DNA of 64,000 bases from Moraxella lacunata (GCF_900453205.1 NZ_UGQU01000003.1:496001-560000); one strand, 5' to 3'. Counted from the first letter of the stretch, positions 19,625 through 27,282 are shown. Translations and numbers: made by a program. The notes: generated by a model from the sequence alone, not told the origin.

Positions 19625-19633
19625 GGAAACACC

Positions 19634-20509
19634 ATGAGTCGTGAACTTTTACAACAATTTAAAGACAGCCAAAACCTACCCCAATCCAAACTGGCAACCA
19701 TGCTGGGCGTGTCGTCCGCCACGGTAAGCCAATATCTGAGCGGTGTCTATGACGGTGATGTGGCAAAGCTTGACAAAAAAGTGTGTGAACTCATTGAACG
19801 TGCCAACAGCCGTAAGGTGGATATTAAGACGGGCTTTGTGCTGACTAAATCGGCACGCAAAACCCTGTCCGTCTGCGAAGACGCTCACACGCTTGGCGAC
19901 ATTCGCCTTGTGATTGGCGAGGCAGGGCTTGGCAAGACCATGGCAATCAAAGAGTATTCTGAGAAAATCAAGGGCGTGATACTCATTGAGAGCGAGCCGA
20001 CATTTAGCCCAAAAATCTTGCTTGTACAACTATGCCACGCCCTAGGCGTTGTCCCTAGCCGTAGCAACCATGACAACCTAAGTGCGATTAAAGCCAAACT
20101 CAAAGACTCAGAACGCCTGATTATCATAGACGAGGCGGAGCTGTTGTCCTACAAATGCCTAGAAATCATCCGCCGTATCCATGACATGACGGGCGTGGGC
20201 GTGGTATTGGCAGGTATGCCTAGACTTGTGGCAAACCTAAAAGGCAAAAGCGGTGAATACAAGCAGTTGTATAGCCGTGTGGGTTTTGTGCATGATTTGG
20301 GGCGTGAGCTGACTGCCGATGATGTCGGTACACTTGCCACGCACTTACTGGGTACAGATGAGCATAACACCGCCCTAGTCAAGGCGTGTCAAGGCAATGC
20401 CCGCCGTCTATCTAAACTGATTCGCACTGTCAATCTGACCGCCAAACGCTCCAATAAGCCGATTAGTGATGAGATGATAAATGCGGTGGGACTGACATTG
20501 ATTGGGTAA
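19634..20509 (+). CDS. MuB-type transposition target-capture ATPase
   Basis: AAA+ ATPase of 291 residues. The N-terminal HTH (LPQSKLATMLGVSSATVSQYLSG) is followed by Walker A GEAGLGKT near residue 97, Walker B RLIIIDEAELL near residue 158 and a C-terminal lid. It delivers target DNA to MuA and protects the phage from self-insertion. It follows muA by 41 bases in the early operon and is intact, unlike muA. Confidence 0.93.
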   Translation: MSRELLQQFKDSQNLPQSKLATMLGVSSATVSQYLSGVYDGDVAKLDKKVCELIERANSRKVDIKTGFVLTKSARKTLSVCEDAHTLGDIRLVIGEAGLGKTMAIKEYSEKIKGVILIESEPTFSPKILLVQLCHALGVVPSRSNHDNLSAIKAKLKDSERLIIIDEAELLSYKCLEIIRRIHDMTGVGVVLAGMPRLVANLKGKSGEYKQLYSRVGFVHDLGRELTADDVGTLATHLLGTDEHNTALVKACQGNARRLSKLIRTVNLTAKRSNKPISDEMINAVGLTLIG

Positions 20510-20519
20510 GGTGTAGACA

Positions 20520-20672
20520 ATGAAAATCAAATTTACCGTCTATGTTGGAAACAAAGAATACAGCAAAGTTGTTGAGTTTGCTAATGATGTGAGTACAGAT
20601 GAAATAGAGCAAGCGTTCTACGACTGGAAAGCTGGGTTATTCTACTCTTTTTGGGAGCAATGCGATGAATAA
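20520..20672 (+). CDS. Short early-operon protein, unknown function
   Basis: A protein of 50 residues beginning MKIKFTVYVGNKEYSKVVEF and ending FYSFWEQCDE. The start codon follows muB by 10 bases and the end overlaps the next start by 8 bases, so it is embedded in the operon. No family recognised. Confidence 0.6.
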   Translation: MKIKFTVYVGNKEYSKVVEFANDVSTDEIEQAFYDWKAGLFYSFWEQCDE

Positions 20673-20853
20673 AGACGAAGCACAAACATTAGTCAATATC
20701 CACGGACTTGAACGGTCAAAAGATATTGTTGCCAACTGTCCAAAAGACTGCACGCATTACTCGTGGAAACTGGGCGACACAGGTGTCCTTGACAAAACGG
20801 TTTGTATTGCAGACTTAAAAAGAGCTTTGGAGATATTAGAAGATGACCACTAA
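20665..20853 (+). CDS. Short early-operon protein, unknown function
   Basis: A protein of 62 residues with two cysteines in ANCPKDCTHYSW and a helical C-terminus ADLKRALEILEDDH. It overlaps both neighbours (by 8 and 11 bases), which supports its being real through translational coupling. No family recognised. Confidence 0.65.
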   Translation: MNKDEAQTLVNIHGLERSKDIVANCPKDCTHYSWKLGDTGVLDKTVCIADLKRALEILEDDH

Positions 20854-21292
20854 GGAAAAACGCACACTCATCGCCAAAATCCATATCGCCAAAAAAGATT
20901 TGTGTATGGACGATGCCACTTATTGTGATGTCCTAATCCGTGTTACTGGCAAAAATAGCTGTAAAGACATGACTTTAAACGAACTTAAAAAAGTCATTCA
21001 AGACTTCAAACGGCTTGGCTTTAAAGTCAAACAAAGCTGGCAAAAGGTGACTCCCAAACATGGGCGTAAACCCACCACCACTCCAGACCGTGAGGCGATG
21101 CTCTCTAAAATCGAGGCAATGCTTACTGATATGAACCTGCATTGGCACTATGCTCACGGCATGGCTAAAAATATGTTTGGTGTGGACATGGTGCATTGGC
21201 TGGACGCCCAAAAGATGTACAAAGTCGTGCAGGCTCTGGCGGTGTATCAAAAACGCCATGCCAATAGCGACAGCCAAACGGCAGGCAAATAA
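20843..21292 (+). CDS. GemA-like protein (Mu gp16 family, DUF1018)
   Basis: A protein of 149 residues. The N-terminus LIAKIHIAKKDLCMDDATYCDVLIRVTGKNSC is the hallmark of the Mu GemA/gp16 family, which modulates host gene expression and supercoiling in Mu. It lies between muB and mor, where related phages place it. Confidence 0.88.
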   Translation: MTTKEKRTLIAKIHIAKKDLCMDDATYCDVLIRVTGKNSCKDMTLNELKKVIQDFKRLGFKVKQSWQKVTPKHGRKPTTTPDREAMLSKIEAMLTDMNLHWHYAHGMAKNMFGVDMVHWLDAQKMYKVVQALAVYQKRHANSDSQTAGK

Positions 21293-21381
21293 AAACCCAA
21301 GTTGGCAGACTTGGGCAGACAGGGCAGACGAACCCTTGCCAATATTGTAGCAGAAAATTTAGCAAATACAAGCAGGGGTAG

Positions 21382-21828
21382 ATGATGAAAGTAGATATAC
21401 ATACCATGACACACACCGACACCGTAATCGATATGCTACCAGAGCAAATCAAAGAGCTGGTTTGTCTGATTGGGCTGACAGCGACTTTGAGGCTGGTGGA
21501 TAAGTTTGGTGGATTGTCGTTTGAGATGCCACACAGCACCGACACCAAAAATGGCAAATGGCTGGTGCGTGAGTTGGGGGCAGATGTCGCAGAGGTGCTG
21601 ATTGACCGCTATCGTGGCGAGAAATTGTACATCAACAACTGCGATGCCCTGCGTGTGTATCTAAGGAATCAAGCTCTGGTTGGTGCTATCTTGGCGTGCA
21701 TGGAGACGGGTACATCACAGCACAGAGCGATACAAGAGACCGCCCCTGCCTTTGGCATCACAGAACGCCGAGCCTACGACATCTTAAAAGAGATGACAGA
21801 AGGTAAGGCACAGCTCAACCTTTTTTGA
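21382..21828 (+). CDS. Mor/C-family transcription activator
   Basis: A protein of 148 residues. The dimerisation part (LVCLIGLTATLRLVDKFGGLSFEMP, repeated in sense with ELGADVAEVLIDRYRGEKLYI) precedes an HTH (SQHRAIQETAPAFGITERRAYDILKEM). In Mu, Mor activates the middle promoter and C the four late promoters. Only one member of the family is visible here, so it may drive the late-promoter elements at 25179, 35010, 40977 and perhaps 44853. An AGGGG site precedes the ATG. Confidence 0.9.
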   Translation: MMKVDIHTMTHTDTVIDMLPEQIKELVCLIGLTATLRLVDKFGGLSFEMPHSTDTKNGKWLVRELGADVAEVLIDRYRGEKLYINNCDALRVYLRNQALVGAILACMETGTSQHRAIQETAPAFGITERRAYDILKEMTEGKAQLNLF

Positions 21829-21857
21829 CTTTTTGACTTTTTGATTTTTTGATTTTG
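21821..21857 (+). repeat. Short T-rich tandem repeat after mor
   Basis: TTTTTGA(C/T) is repeated about five times between the mor stop and the next start. Likely replication slippage; no other role evident. Confidence 0.7.
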
Positions 21858-21871
21858 ACATGAGAGATAAC

Positions 21872-22081
21872 ATGAACCACCCCATCAACCTATTAACCCA
21901 AACGTGGCAAGACATTGAGAGCATGTTAGACATGCAAGAGAAGATAACCGTCATGCTAGATGATGAACCTGTGGCGTTACAGGGTCGTCTGCAAGTATCT
22001 GCCTTTAAGCTTGGATTGCTTGTCGCTTATGCGTGTCTGCGGCAAGCTGTCAAAGACCAATTAATCAAGGAGAGCCCATGA
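21872..22081 (+). CDS. Small phage protein, unknown function
   Basis: A protein of 69 residues, helical (IESMLDMQEKITVMLDDEPVALQGRLQVSAFKLGLLVAY). ATG at 21872 has GAGAG five bases upstream; an in-frame ATG at 21860 lacks one. It overlaps the next gene by ATGA. Confidence 0.6.
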   Translation: MNHPINLLTQTWQDIESMLDMQEKITVMLDDEPVALQGRLQVSAFKLGLLVAYACLRQAVKDQLIKESP

Positions 22082-22338
22082 AACCTAACGCTTATCAATC
22101 AGGCACTTATCAGTCCAGTGCCCATCAATCACCCCTAGCCCCACGCCCACACAAGCAAAGAGAAGCGAGCAAGCTGGATGAATGGCTAAAAGAACAAGGT
22201 CGCCGTCAGAGCTTGGAGCGTCTAGACAGACAGATGACGGACGTACTGGCACGCCAAGACAGACAAGCAAACTGGCTGTTATTCTTTATCGTGCTACACG
22301 TGATACATCTTATCATTGCTTTGACACGTTTTATTTAA
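22078..22338 (+). CDS. Small phage membrane protein, unknown function
   Basis: A protein of 86 residues. The Gln/Ser-rich N-terminus is followed by a charged helix (KLDEWLKEQGRRQSLERLDRQMTDVLARQD) and one C-terminal membrane segment (WLLFFIVLHVIHLIIALTRF). It starts within the previous stop codon. No family recognised. Confidence 0.6.
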   Translation: MKPNAYQSGTYQSSAHQSPLAPRPHKQREASKLDEWLKEQGRRQSLERLDRQMTDVLARQDRQANWLLFFIVLHVIHLIIALTRFI

Positions 22339-22362
22339 CCACCCCAACCCACGGAGAATGTT

Positions 22363-22992
22363 ATGACCAACCCAACCCCAAACACCCAAACCGCCCCTGA
22401 GGGCTATGTAATGAACGCCAAAGGGCATTATGTGCCGTTATCGGCTGTCAAAGAGATTGACAGGCTGCGTGATGACGTTGTCCAAGACATCATCAGCCGT
22501 GCCAAAGAGCTAAGAAGTCAGATGATTGGTGTTAAAGACATCATGTTTAGCAATTTTTATGACTTTGTGGAGCTGTCTGCCCGTGAGTATGATACCAAGA
22601 TTGGTGGGCAAAAGGGCAATGTTGCCTTGATGAGTTTTGATGGCAAATACAAAGTGCAAATGGCTGTCCAAGACAACATCGTCTTTGATGAGCGTCTGCA
22701 AGTCGCCAAATCACTCATTGATGAGTGTCTAAATGAGTGGACACAAGGCTCAGATGACAAAATCAAAGCCATCATCAATAATGCCTTTGACGTGGACAAA
22801 GAGGGTAAGATTAACACCCGCCGAGTGCTGTCGCTACGCAGTCTTGACATCAATGATGAGAAATGGCTACAAGCGATGGATGCCATCTCGGACGCCATCC
22901 AAGTTGTTTCATCTAAGGAGTATATCCGTGTCTATGAGCGAGACAATGACGGTAAATACCAACAAATCACCCTAGATTTTGCCAGTTTATAG
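22363..22992 (+). CDS. DUF3164 family phage protein
   Basis: A protein of 209 residues. GYVMNAKGHYVPLSAVKEIDRLRDDVV, GGQKGNVALMSFDGKYKVQ and SLIDECLNEWTQG match the DUF3164 family found in the early region of many Mu-like phages, often next to gemA. The function is not known. Here it comes after mor rather than before gemA, a local reordering. Confidence 0.85.
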   Translation: MTNPTPNTQTAPEGYVMNAKGHYVPLSAVKEIDRLRDDVVQDIISRAKELRSQMIGVKDIMFSNFYDFVELSAREYDTKIGGQKGNVALMSFDGKYKVQMAVQDNIVFDERLQVAKSLIDECLNEWTQGSDDKIKAIINNAFDVDKEGKINTRRVLSLRSLDINDEKWLQAMDAISDAIQVVSSKEYIRVYERDNDGKYQQITLDFASL

Positions 22993-23020
22993 AGTATTAA
23001 AACCCATTTAAACCCCAATA

Positions 23021-23056
23021 AAACACCGCCCAAAATCATTTTGAGCGGTGTTTTTT
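23021..23056. terminator. Bidirectional terminator closing the early/middle operon
   Basis: AAACACCGC (23021-23029) pairs with GCGGTGTTT, and the inner CAAAAT/ATTTTG extends the stem. T-runs on both strands. It also ends the leftward antirepressor cassette. Confidence 0.9.
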
Positions 23057-23071
23057 GTGGTTGGGCGTGGC

Positions 23072-23275
23072 TTACAAAACTTCGTCCAATGCTGGATTGG
23101 TAAAACAAGCGTCCAATTCGTCTAATGGGCCTTCCAAAAGTGCCAAAAAGTCGGACAATTCATAATAATCCAAAGCATCTTGATTGGCGGTTTTTGCCAT
23201 AATCGCCAATAGTTTTAGCTGTCTGACGGCAGAGCCTGCACGGGCAAGCAGTTGTCTTTGTGTGGCAGTCATCAT
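23072..23275 (-). CDS. Small partner protein of antirepressor copy 1
   Basis: A protein of 67 residues, MMTATQRQLLARAGSAVRQLKLLAIMAKTANQDALDYYEL and so on. It shares the MM start, a QLxL helix, MAKT and a (D/H)YxE/L segment with the proteins at 34590 and 40008. In all three cases it directly follows an AntA/AntB antirepressor gene. The start overlaps the antirepressor stop. Function unknown. Confidence 0.75.
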   Translation of the reverse strand: MMTATQRQLLARAGSAVRQLKLLAIMAKTANQDALDYYELSDFLALLEGPLDELDACFTNPALDEVL

Positions 23276-23868
23276 TATTCCCCCAATCCCAAAGTTAATT
23301 GACCTTTATTGTCCGCCATTTCGTAGCGTTCGCCAATCAAGCCCAATTTTCGCATTTTGGCAAGTTTTTTGCTGACGGTACTTGGAGCAAGTCCCACCGC
23401 CAACCCCATTTGCCAATTTTCAAGTCCGCCATCGTGCATTACTTGTAATGCCTTGTAGTCGTTATTGGCTTTTAGTAGTTCGTCTTTTAGGGCTTGGTTT
23501 TGGGCGATTAGGCTTTTAACTGTGCTTTGGTCTGCAAACAGAGCCTTTTCACAAGCAATAAAATACTGGCGAGCGGTTTTGCCTTTGTCGGAGCGTTCTA
23601 CCATTGAAAGTTCCTTTGCCATATCTAGGGTGATATGATATTCGGTGGTTGGGCGACCGCCGTTGGGGGTTTTCAATAAATTTATTGAAAAGTCCTTACC
23701 GTTTACAAACCCATATTTTTCAATGCGTTTGGCAATCCAATTTGAAAAGTCTTGTTTGCTTTCCAAAAAGGCGTGCAGTTCACGAGCATTGACAAGGGGC
23801 TGGGTTTCGCCGTTAATTTTCCCTTGAAAAGTTTGGACAAGGGGGCGGATTTGTGGTAAAGTAGTCAT
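23275..23868 (-). CDS. AntA/AntB-type antirepressor, copy 1
   Basis: A protein of 197 residues. The N-terminal AntA/AntB domain (LVNARELHAFLESKQDFSNWIAKRIEKYGF, then YHITLDMAKELSMVERSDKGK) is followed by a coiled-coil segment and a winged-helix-like C-terminus (GLAVGLAPSTVSKKLAKMRKLG). Such proteins relieve repressor control in several phages. It is transcribed leftward, away from an Arc-like gene with shared palindromic operators. Its C-terminus differs from copies 2 and 3. Confidence 0.88.
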   Translation of the reverse strand: MTTLPQIRPLVQTFQGKINGETQPLVNARELHAFLESKQDFSNWIAKRIEKYGFVNGKDFSINLLKTPNGGRPTTEYHITLDMAKELSMVERSDKGKTARQYFIACEKALFADQSTVKSLIAQNQALKDELLKANNDYKALQVMHDGGLENWQMGLAVGLAPSTVSKKLAKMRKLGLIGERYEMADNKGQLTLGLGE

Positions 23869-23950
23869 TGCTAATTCCTTGTAAAGAGTGGTTAGTGATG
23901 CCCCTTGCGTGATTTGACCGTCTGCAAGGGGTTTTTTATACCCATTTGAT

Positions 23951-24027
23951 ATAATATCCTAATGGATATGTATGCCATTATACACCATTTTTTTAGCTTG
24001 TCAATATCCTTTTGGATATGATATAAT
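23951..24027. promoter_or_regulatory. Divergent promoters with two identical-arm palindromes
   Basis: ATATCC-TAAT-GGATAT (23954-23969) and ATATCC-TTTT-GGATAT (24004-24019) are 50 bp apart. The second fills the spacer between TTGTCA (23998-24003) and TATAAT (24022-24027), a promoter for the Arc-like gene. The first is in the mirror position next to leftward -10-like sequence (TATTAT, complement of 23951-23956). Binding by the Arc-like protein would shut both promoters. Confidence 0.8.
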
Positions 24028-24055
24028 AGTTTTATAAAATTTGATGGAGAACCCA

Positions 24056-24508
24056 ATGACCGACACTCACAAAACCGTGCAATATCAGCTTAGGTTATCG
24101 CCAGAGCTTAGAGAAAAATTAAGGCAATCTGCTGAACAGCAAAATCGCTCTATGAATGCGGACATTGTGGCACGACTAGAAGATAGCTTTGAAGCAGAGA
24201 ACCGCTCATCATTAGCCAATCTTAAAATCATACATTTACCAAATGGTAATAAACGATATGTTTTTGGTAAATTGGTAGGTGCTTTTGATATTGATTACAC
24301 ACAAAATTTGACTGATTTAAAAAAAGATGTAGAAAATTGCTTAGATATTCTAAGAAAATCCAAGCAACTTAAACATAGACTTATGTTTTTAAACAAAAAT
24401 ATTCATATACACCAAGGAGCAAACCACATTGATGTTGTAGAGAGTGGTGTTGGTACATTAAATTGGGTTGTTGTAGAAGACCATTGGCAACCCCCAAAAG
24501 AAAACTAA
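24056..24508 (+). CDS. Arc-like ribbon-helix-helix DNA-binding protein
   Basis: A protein of 150 residues. The N-terminal VQYQLRLSPELREKLRQSAEQQNRSMNADIVARLEDSF is a textbook Arc/MetJ ribbon-helix-helix. The C-terminal 100 residues (IIHLPNGNKRYVFGKLVGAF and so on) are an unassigned domain. ATG at 24056 follows GGAG by six bases. It is divergent from antirepressor copy 1, with two palindromic operators between them, so it likely represses itself and the antirepressor. Confidence 0.82.
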   Translation: MTDTHKTVQYQLRLSPELREKLRQSAEQQNRSMNADIVARLEDSFEAENRSSLANLKIIHLPNGNKRYVFGKLVGAFDIDYTQNLTDLKKDVENCLDILRKSKQLKHRLMFLNKNIHIHQGANHIDVVESGVGTLNWVVVEDHWQPPKEN

Positions 24509-24522
24509 GGGACTAATGCTAC

Positions 24523-24556
24523 ACACCCCAACCCACACGGTTTGGGGTGTTTTTTG
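24523..24556 (+). terminator. Terminator after the Arc-like gene
   Basis: ACACCCCAA (24523-24531) pairs with TTGGGGTGT (24542-24550), followed by T6. Confidence 0.88.
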
Positions 24557-24576
24557 ATGTTTTTTTAAAAATATGC

Positions 24577-24605
24577 TTGACAAATAGGACAAATTGACCT
24601 ATAAT
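24577..24605 (+). promoter_or_regulatory. Consensus promoter for the small membrane gene at 24660
   Basis: TTGACA (24577-24582), a 17-bp spacer, then TATAAT (24600-24605), a perfect sigma70 consensus. Confidence 0.85.
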
Positions 24606-24659
24606 AATCCCAACAAGCCAAGCAATTTCTGCTGTGGCAAAAACGCTTAGGAGCGATTT

Positions 24660-24908
24660 ATGAAACAACTTACTAAGGAGCTGATGATGGCTCAAATCAA
24701 CAAACTTAATGCCGAAACGAATAACATTCAATCCACATCGGAACTTAACAACACCAAAATACAAGCCGAATTATTAAAGCTCATTGCTGAAACGCAAAAA
24801 ATCCAAAAAGAGACTAGGTATTACCCTTTAATTGGTGTTGTGATTGCAACCATTGCCTTAATCGCTGCCATCGCAAGTCCTATCATTACCCACCTTTTAA
24901 CCAAATAA
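24660..24908 (+). CDS. Small membrane protein with coiled coil, independent transcription unit
   Basis: A protein of 82 residues. An amphipathic coiled-coil stretch (INKLNAETNNIQSTSELNNTKIQAELLKLIAETQKIQ) leads to one C-terminal membrane segment (YYPLIGVVIATIALIAAIASPII). It has its own perfect promoter, an AGGAG site and its own terminator, with a terminator upstream too. This is the layout of a lysogenic-conversion (moron) gene expressed from the prophage. A role such as superinfection exclusion is possible but unproven. Confidence 0.75.
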   Translation: MKQLTKELMMAQINKLNAETNNIQSTSELNNTKIQAELLKLIAETQKIQKETRYYPLIGVVIATIALIAAIASPIITHLLTK

Positions 24909-24915
24909 CCCAAAA

Positions 24916-24941
24916 AGCCCTTGCAACGCAGGGGGTTTTTT
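24916..24941 (+). terminator. Terminator after the small membrane gene
   Basis: GCCCTTGC pairs with GCAGGGGG around AAC, followed by T6. Confidence 0.85.
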
Positions 24942-24960
24942 AAAATAACAGGAAAATTCA

Positions 24961-25170
24961 ATGAAACCCAATGCCGAAAACTACAATCCAGACCCCGATT
25001 ATTTGCGTTCGCTCATTGCCAAAGCAGGACTCACCCAAGCCCAAACCGCTGAATTAATAGGCATTAACGCCCGTTCCATACGGCGGTATCTATCCTTTAC
25101 CGACAGCCCCAATTATCAAAAAGCCCCCTATGCGGTGCAATTTGCCATAGAGTGCCTTGCCAGCCAATAA
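24961..25170 (+). CDS. Small helix-turn-helix protein
   Basis: A protein of 69 residues, essentially one HTH: YLRSLIAKAGLTQAQTAELIGINARSIRRYLSF. The single domain suggests a DNA-binding regulator of the XRE type. It lies directly before the late promoter of the lysis operon. Target unknown. Confidence 0.7.
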   Translation: MKPNAENYNPDPDYLRSLIAKAGLTQAQTAELIGINARSIRRYLSFTDSPNYQKAPYAVQFAIECLASQ

Positions 25171-25178
25171 AATAACCC

Positions 25179-25222
25179 CTGAACCCCGTCATCTTACCCT
25201 AGTCTTAAACACCCTTTAAAAT
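25179..25222 (+). promoter_or_regulatory. Late promoter A, upstream of the endolysin gene
   Basis: CTGAACCCCGTCATCTTACC (25179-25198) lies 38 bp (start to start) upstream of TAAAAT (25217-25222). The same element with the same spacing recurs at 35010 and 40977. There is no -35 box, as expected for an activator-dependent Mu-type late promoter. Confidence 0.8.
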
Positions 25223-25241
25223 CCCCTTAAACCAACTTTAA
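25205..25241. repeat. Phased TTAA boxes before the endolysin gene
   Basis: TTAA starts at 25205, 25216, 25227 and 25238, exactly 11 bp apart. Confidence 0.9.
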
Positions 25242-25250
25242 GGGGATTTT
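25220..25250 (+). promoter_or_regulatory. Hairpin enclosing the endolysin ribosome-binding site
   Basis: AATCCCCTTAAA (25220-25231) pairs with TTTAAGGGGATT, which is followed by Ts and the ATG at 25252. The 3' arm contains the AAGGGGA ribosome site. The structure is terminator-shaped and abuts a start codon; the same design occurs before the tape-measure gene. Confidence 0.75.
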
Positions 25251-25251
25251 T

Positions 25252-25752
25252 ATGCCTTATGTCTTATCAAAACGTTCTTTGAACAACCTAAACGGCGTAC
25301 ATGACAGCCTTGTCGCCATTGTCAAGCGAGCCATTACCATCACAGGTCAGGACTTTGTGGTGATTGAGGGCGTGCGTAGCCGTGAGCAGTGCATGATTAA
25401 CTATGGTAAGGGTCGTACAGTCGCCCAGTGCCTTGCCAAGGGCATACCCGCCAAATACGCCAATCCCAAGCACGCCAAAGTAACATGGCTATCCAACCCT
25501 TTTGCGTCCAAGCATTGCAAGCAAGCAGACGGCTATGGTCATGCGGTGGACATCTGCCCTTATCCTGTGGATTGGTCGGATTTAAAAAAGTTTGATGCGA
25601 TTGCCAAAGCCATGTTTGATGCCGAGAGACAACTCATTGCCGAAAACGCCATTGCCAAAAACACCAAGCTACGCTGGGGAGCCGATTGGAACAGAAACGG
25701 CAAGCCCAGAGAGCGTGGCGAGTCGGACAGTCCGCATTTTGAAATTTTTTAA
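25252..25752 (+). CDS. Endolysin, M15 family peptidase
   Basis: A protein of 166 residues. VVIEGVRSREQCMINYGKGRT, HAVDICPYPVDW and the C-terminal SPHFEIF are the substrate and zinc-binding motifs of phage M15 L-Ala-D-Glu or D-Ala-D-Ala peptidases. It cleaves peptidoglycan peptides at lysis. It is the first gene of the lysis operon and has a late promoter. It has no signal peptide, so it depends on the holin that follows. Confidence 0.9.
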   Translation: MPYVLSKRSLNNLNGVHDSLVAIVKRAITITGQDFVVIEGVRSREQCMINYGKGRTVAQCLAKGIPAKYANPKHAKVTWLSNPFASKHCKQADGYGHAVDICPYPVDWSDLKKFDAIAKAMFDAERQLIAENAIAKNTKLRWGADWNRNGKPRERGESDSPHFEIF

Positions 25753-25761
25753 GAGGTCGGT

Positions 25762-26034
25762 ATGAAACTACAACTTGTCGCAAACTGGCGTAAGGGTTGG
25801 CAATGGTTTAGCACATGGGCGTTTATGCTGATTGTGTTTTTGGCGACCACGCCCCTACCGCCTGAGCTAACGGCCATGCTACCGCCCGTCATGCAGGACA
25901 AACTCACCGCAGTCGTGGCGGTGTGTGGTCTGATACTGCGATTTGTCAGTCAAAGCAAGCCAAGCAGGGACGGACATGGGCGAGAGTATCGCACCCAAGC
26001 AGACGACCAAGACGATACAGGAGGTGTGCCATGA
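25762..26034 (+). CDS. Putative holin or lysis membrane protein
   Basis: A protein of 90 residues with two hydrophobic segments (WAFMLIVFLATTPLPPELTAML and LTAVVAVCGLILRFVSQ) and a charged hydrophilic tail. The size, topology and position right after the endolysin suggest a holin. It overlaps the next gene by four bases (CCATGA). Confidence 0.7.
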   Translation: MKLQLVANWRKGWQWFSTWAFMLIVFLATTPLPPELTAMLPPVMQDKLTAVVAVCGLILRFVSQSKPSRDGHGREYRTQADDQDDTGGVP

Positions 26035-26252
26035 CCGACCTAATCGACCGTGCCACCGCCCAATCCGAGCAAATCTTAGCCATACAAATCAAGCACGCCC
26101 AAAGCCACGCCACACCCAATGACATCACCGAGTGCATAGACTGTGGCGAGCCAATCGGCAAGGTGCGAAAGCAAGCCCTGCCCCATGCCGTGCGGTGTGT
26201 CGGCTGTCAGTGGACGCATGAGCGGACACACGAGACAGAAGGTAGACGATGA
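26031..26252 (+). CDS. DksA/TraR-type C4 zinc-finger protein
   Basis: A protein of 73 residues. The helical N-terminus is followed by ECIDCGEPIGKVRKQALPHAVRCVGCQ, a CxxC-17-CxxC zinc finger typical of phage TraR/DksA-like proteins. These can bind RNA polymerase in the secondary channel. ATG at 26031 overlaps the holin stop; the frame is open further upstream but only in antiphase to the holin. Confidence 0.85.
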   Translation: MTDLIDRATAQSEQILAIQIKHAQSHATPNDITECIDCGEPIGKVRKQALPHAVRCVGCQWTHERTHETEGRR

Positions 26253-26533
26253 GCGATACCTATGTTGTCTTGACGATTAGCATTGTGGCGACCATTGTCC
26301 AAGCCATATTTTGGCGGTGGGTTGCCACGTTGTCATCAAGCCAAGACGAAAATCGTTTGCAAATTAACCAATTAAAATCAGACATTGCCGAACTTCGCTC
26401 CGAGATGTACAAAAATTATCAATCCAAGGCGGACAGCCATAAAGATAATGACCGCATCATGCAGTCTTTGCAAGAGATTAAAACCGAGCTGGGCAAGGTT
26501 AATGACAAACTAGACAAAAAGGCGGACAAATGA
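26249..26533 (+). CDS. Membrane protein with coiled coil (DUF2730-like position)
   Basis: A protein of 94 residues. An N-terminal membrane segment (YVVLTISIVATIVQAIFW) is followed by a heptad-rich helix. In Mu-like phages this slot between lysis genes and gp27 often holds a DUF2730 protein or a spanin, and this one fits either. Overlaps of four bases on each side keep it in the operon. Confidence 0.6.
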   Translation: MSDTYVVLTISIVATIVQAIFWRWVATLSSSQDENRLQINQLKSDIAELRSEMYKNYQSKADSHKDNDRIMQSLQEIKTELGKVNDKLDKKADK

Positions 26534-26763
26534 ACGAGATAGACCAAGCAACACAGCAGGCAATCAATGCCAAAATACTCTCATCGCTAGACAGTATCCA
26601 TAACCAAAACCGCCAAATCGCCCAAAAAATTGACGATTTGGAGCAAAGCGTTACCAAAAAAGCAACGGTTGCAGGGGCAATCGCAGGGGCGGTGGCAGGT
26701 ACGGCAACCAGTGGTATGTTTAGCATTGGCATGGAGATTGTCAAAGCCAAATTTGGGGGATAG
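26530..26763 (+). CDS. Small protein with glycine-zipper segment, unknown function
   Basis: A protein of 77 residues: a helical N-terminus, a coiled coil, then ATVAGAIAGAVAGTATSGMFSIGMEIV, an Ala/Gly-rich zipper likely to be in a membrane. It overlaps the upstream gene. It could take part in lysis or be a structural accessory. Confidence 0.6.
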   Translation: MNEIDQATQQAINAKILSSLDSIHNQNRQIAQKIDDLEQSVTKKATVAGAIAGAVAGTATSGMFSIGMEIVKAKFGG

Positions 26764-26764
26764 C

Positions 26765-27265
26765 GTGGCATATTCACAAGATGACAAAGACAAGGTGCGT
26801 AAAGCCTATATCTTTGACAAGTTGCCCCTTGATAAGTGTGCAAGCCTACACGGTATCAGCTATGCAACGGTGCAACGCTGGAAAACCCAAGCCCGAGCAA
26901 GGGGCGATGACTGGGACAAGGTCAAATCCGCCCAAACGCTGGCAGGGGGCGAGATTGAAGATGTGGCAAGGCAAATTTTGACTGATTTTATTTTACTCTT
27001 TCAAAATTTATCTGGCGAAATCAAGAGCGACACTGATACCCCGCCCATTGAAAAGGCAAAAATTTTAGCCAGCTTATCCGACAGCTATAACAAAACCATT
27101 GGGGCAAACCGTAAACTCATGCCTGTTACCGACCGTTTGGCGGTGGCGATGACCGTCATGGAACTCCTCGGCGAGTATATCAAAGAGCATAAGCCTGAGG
27201 CAATGGCAGTATTTGTAGAAATCCTAGTGCCGTTTGGTGAGTTACTAGATAGAGAATTGAAATGA
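26765..27265 (+). CDS. Mu gp27-like protein (DUF1804), likely small terminase subunit
   Basis: A protein of 166 residues from a GTG at 26765. The N-terminal HTH (DKLPLDKCASLHGISYATVQRWKTQARARGDDWDK) matches DUF1804, found immediately before the large terminase in Mu-like phages and thought to be the DNA-recognition subunit of packaging. No ATG is suitable. The GTG lies two bases after the preceding stop. Confidence 0.82.
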   Translation: MAYSQDDKDKVRKAYIFDKLPLDKCASLHGISYATVQRWKTQARARGDDWDKVKSAQTLAGGEIEDVARQILTDFILLFQNLSGEIKSDTDTPPIEKAKILASLSDSYNKTIGANRKLMPVTDRLAVAMTVMELLGEYIKEHKPEAMAVFVEILVPFGELLDRELK

Positions 27266-27282
27266 TGATTAAGGGGTGAATG

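Noticed and set aside
24519-24764. 81-codon minus-strand open frame
   Set aside because: It crosses a terminator and the promoter of the 24660 gene, and has no ribosome site; treated as antisense noise.
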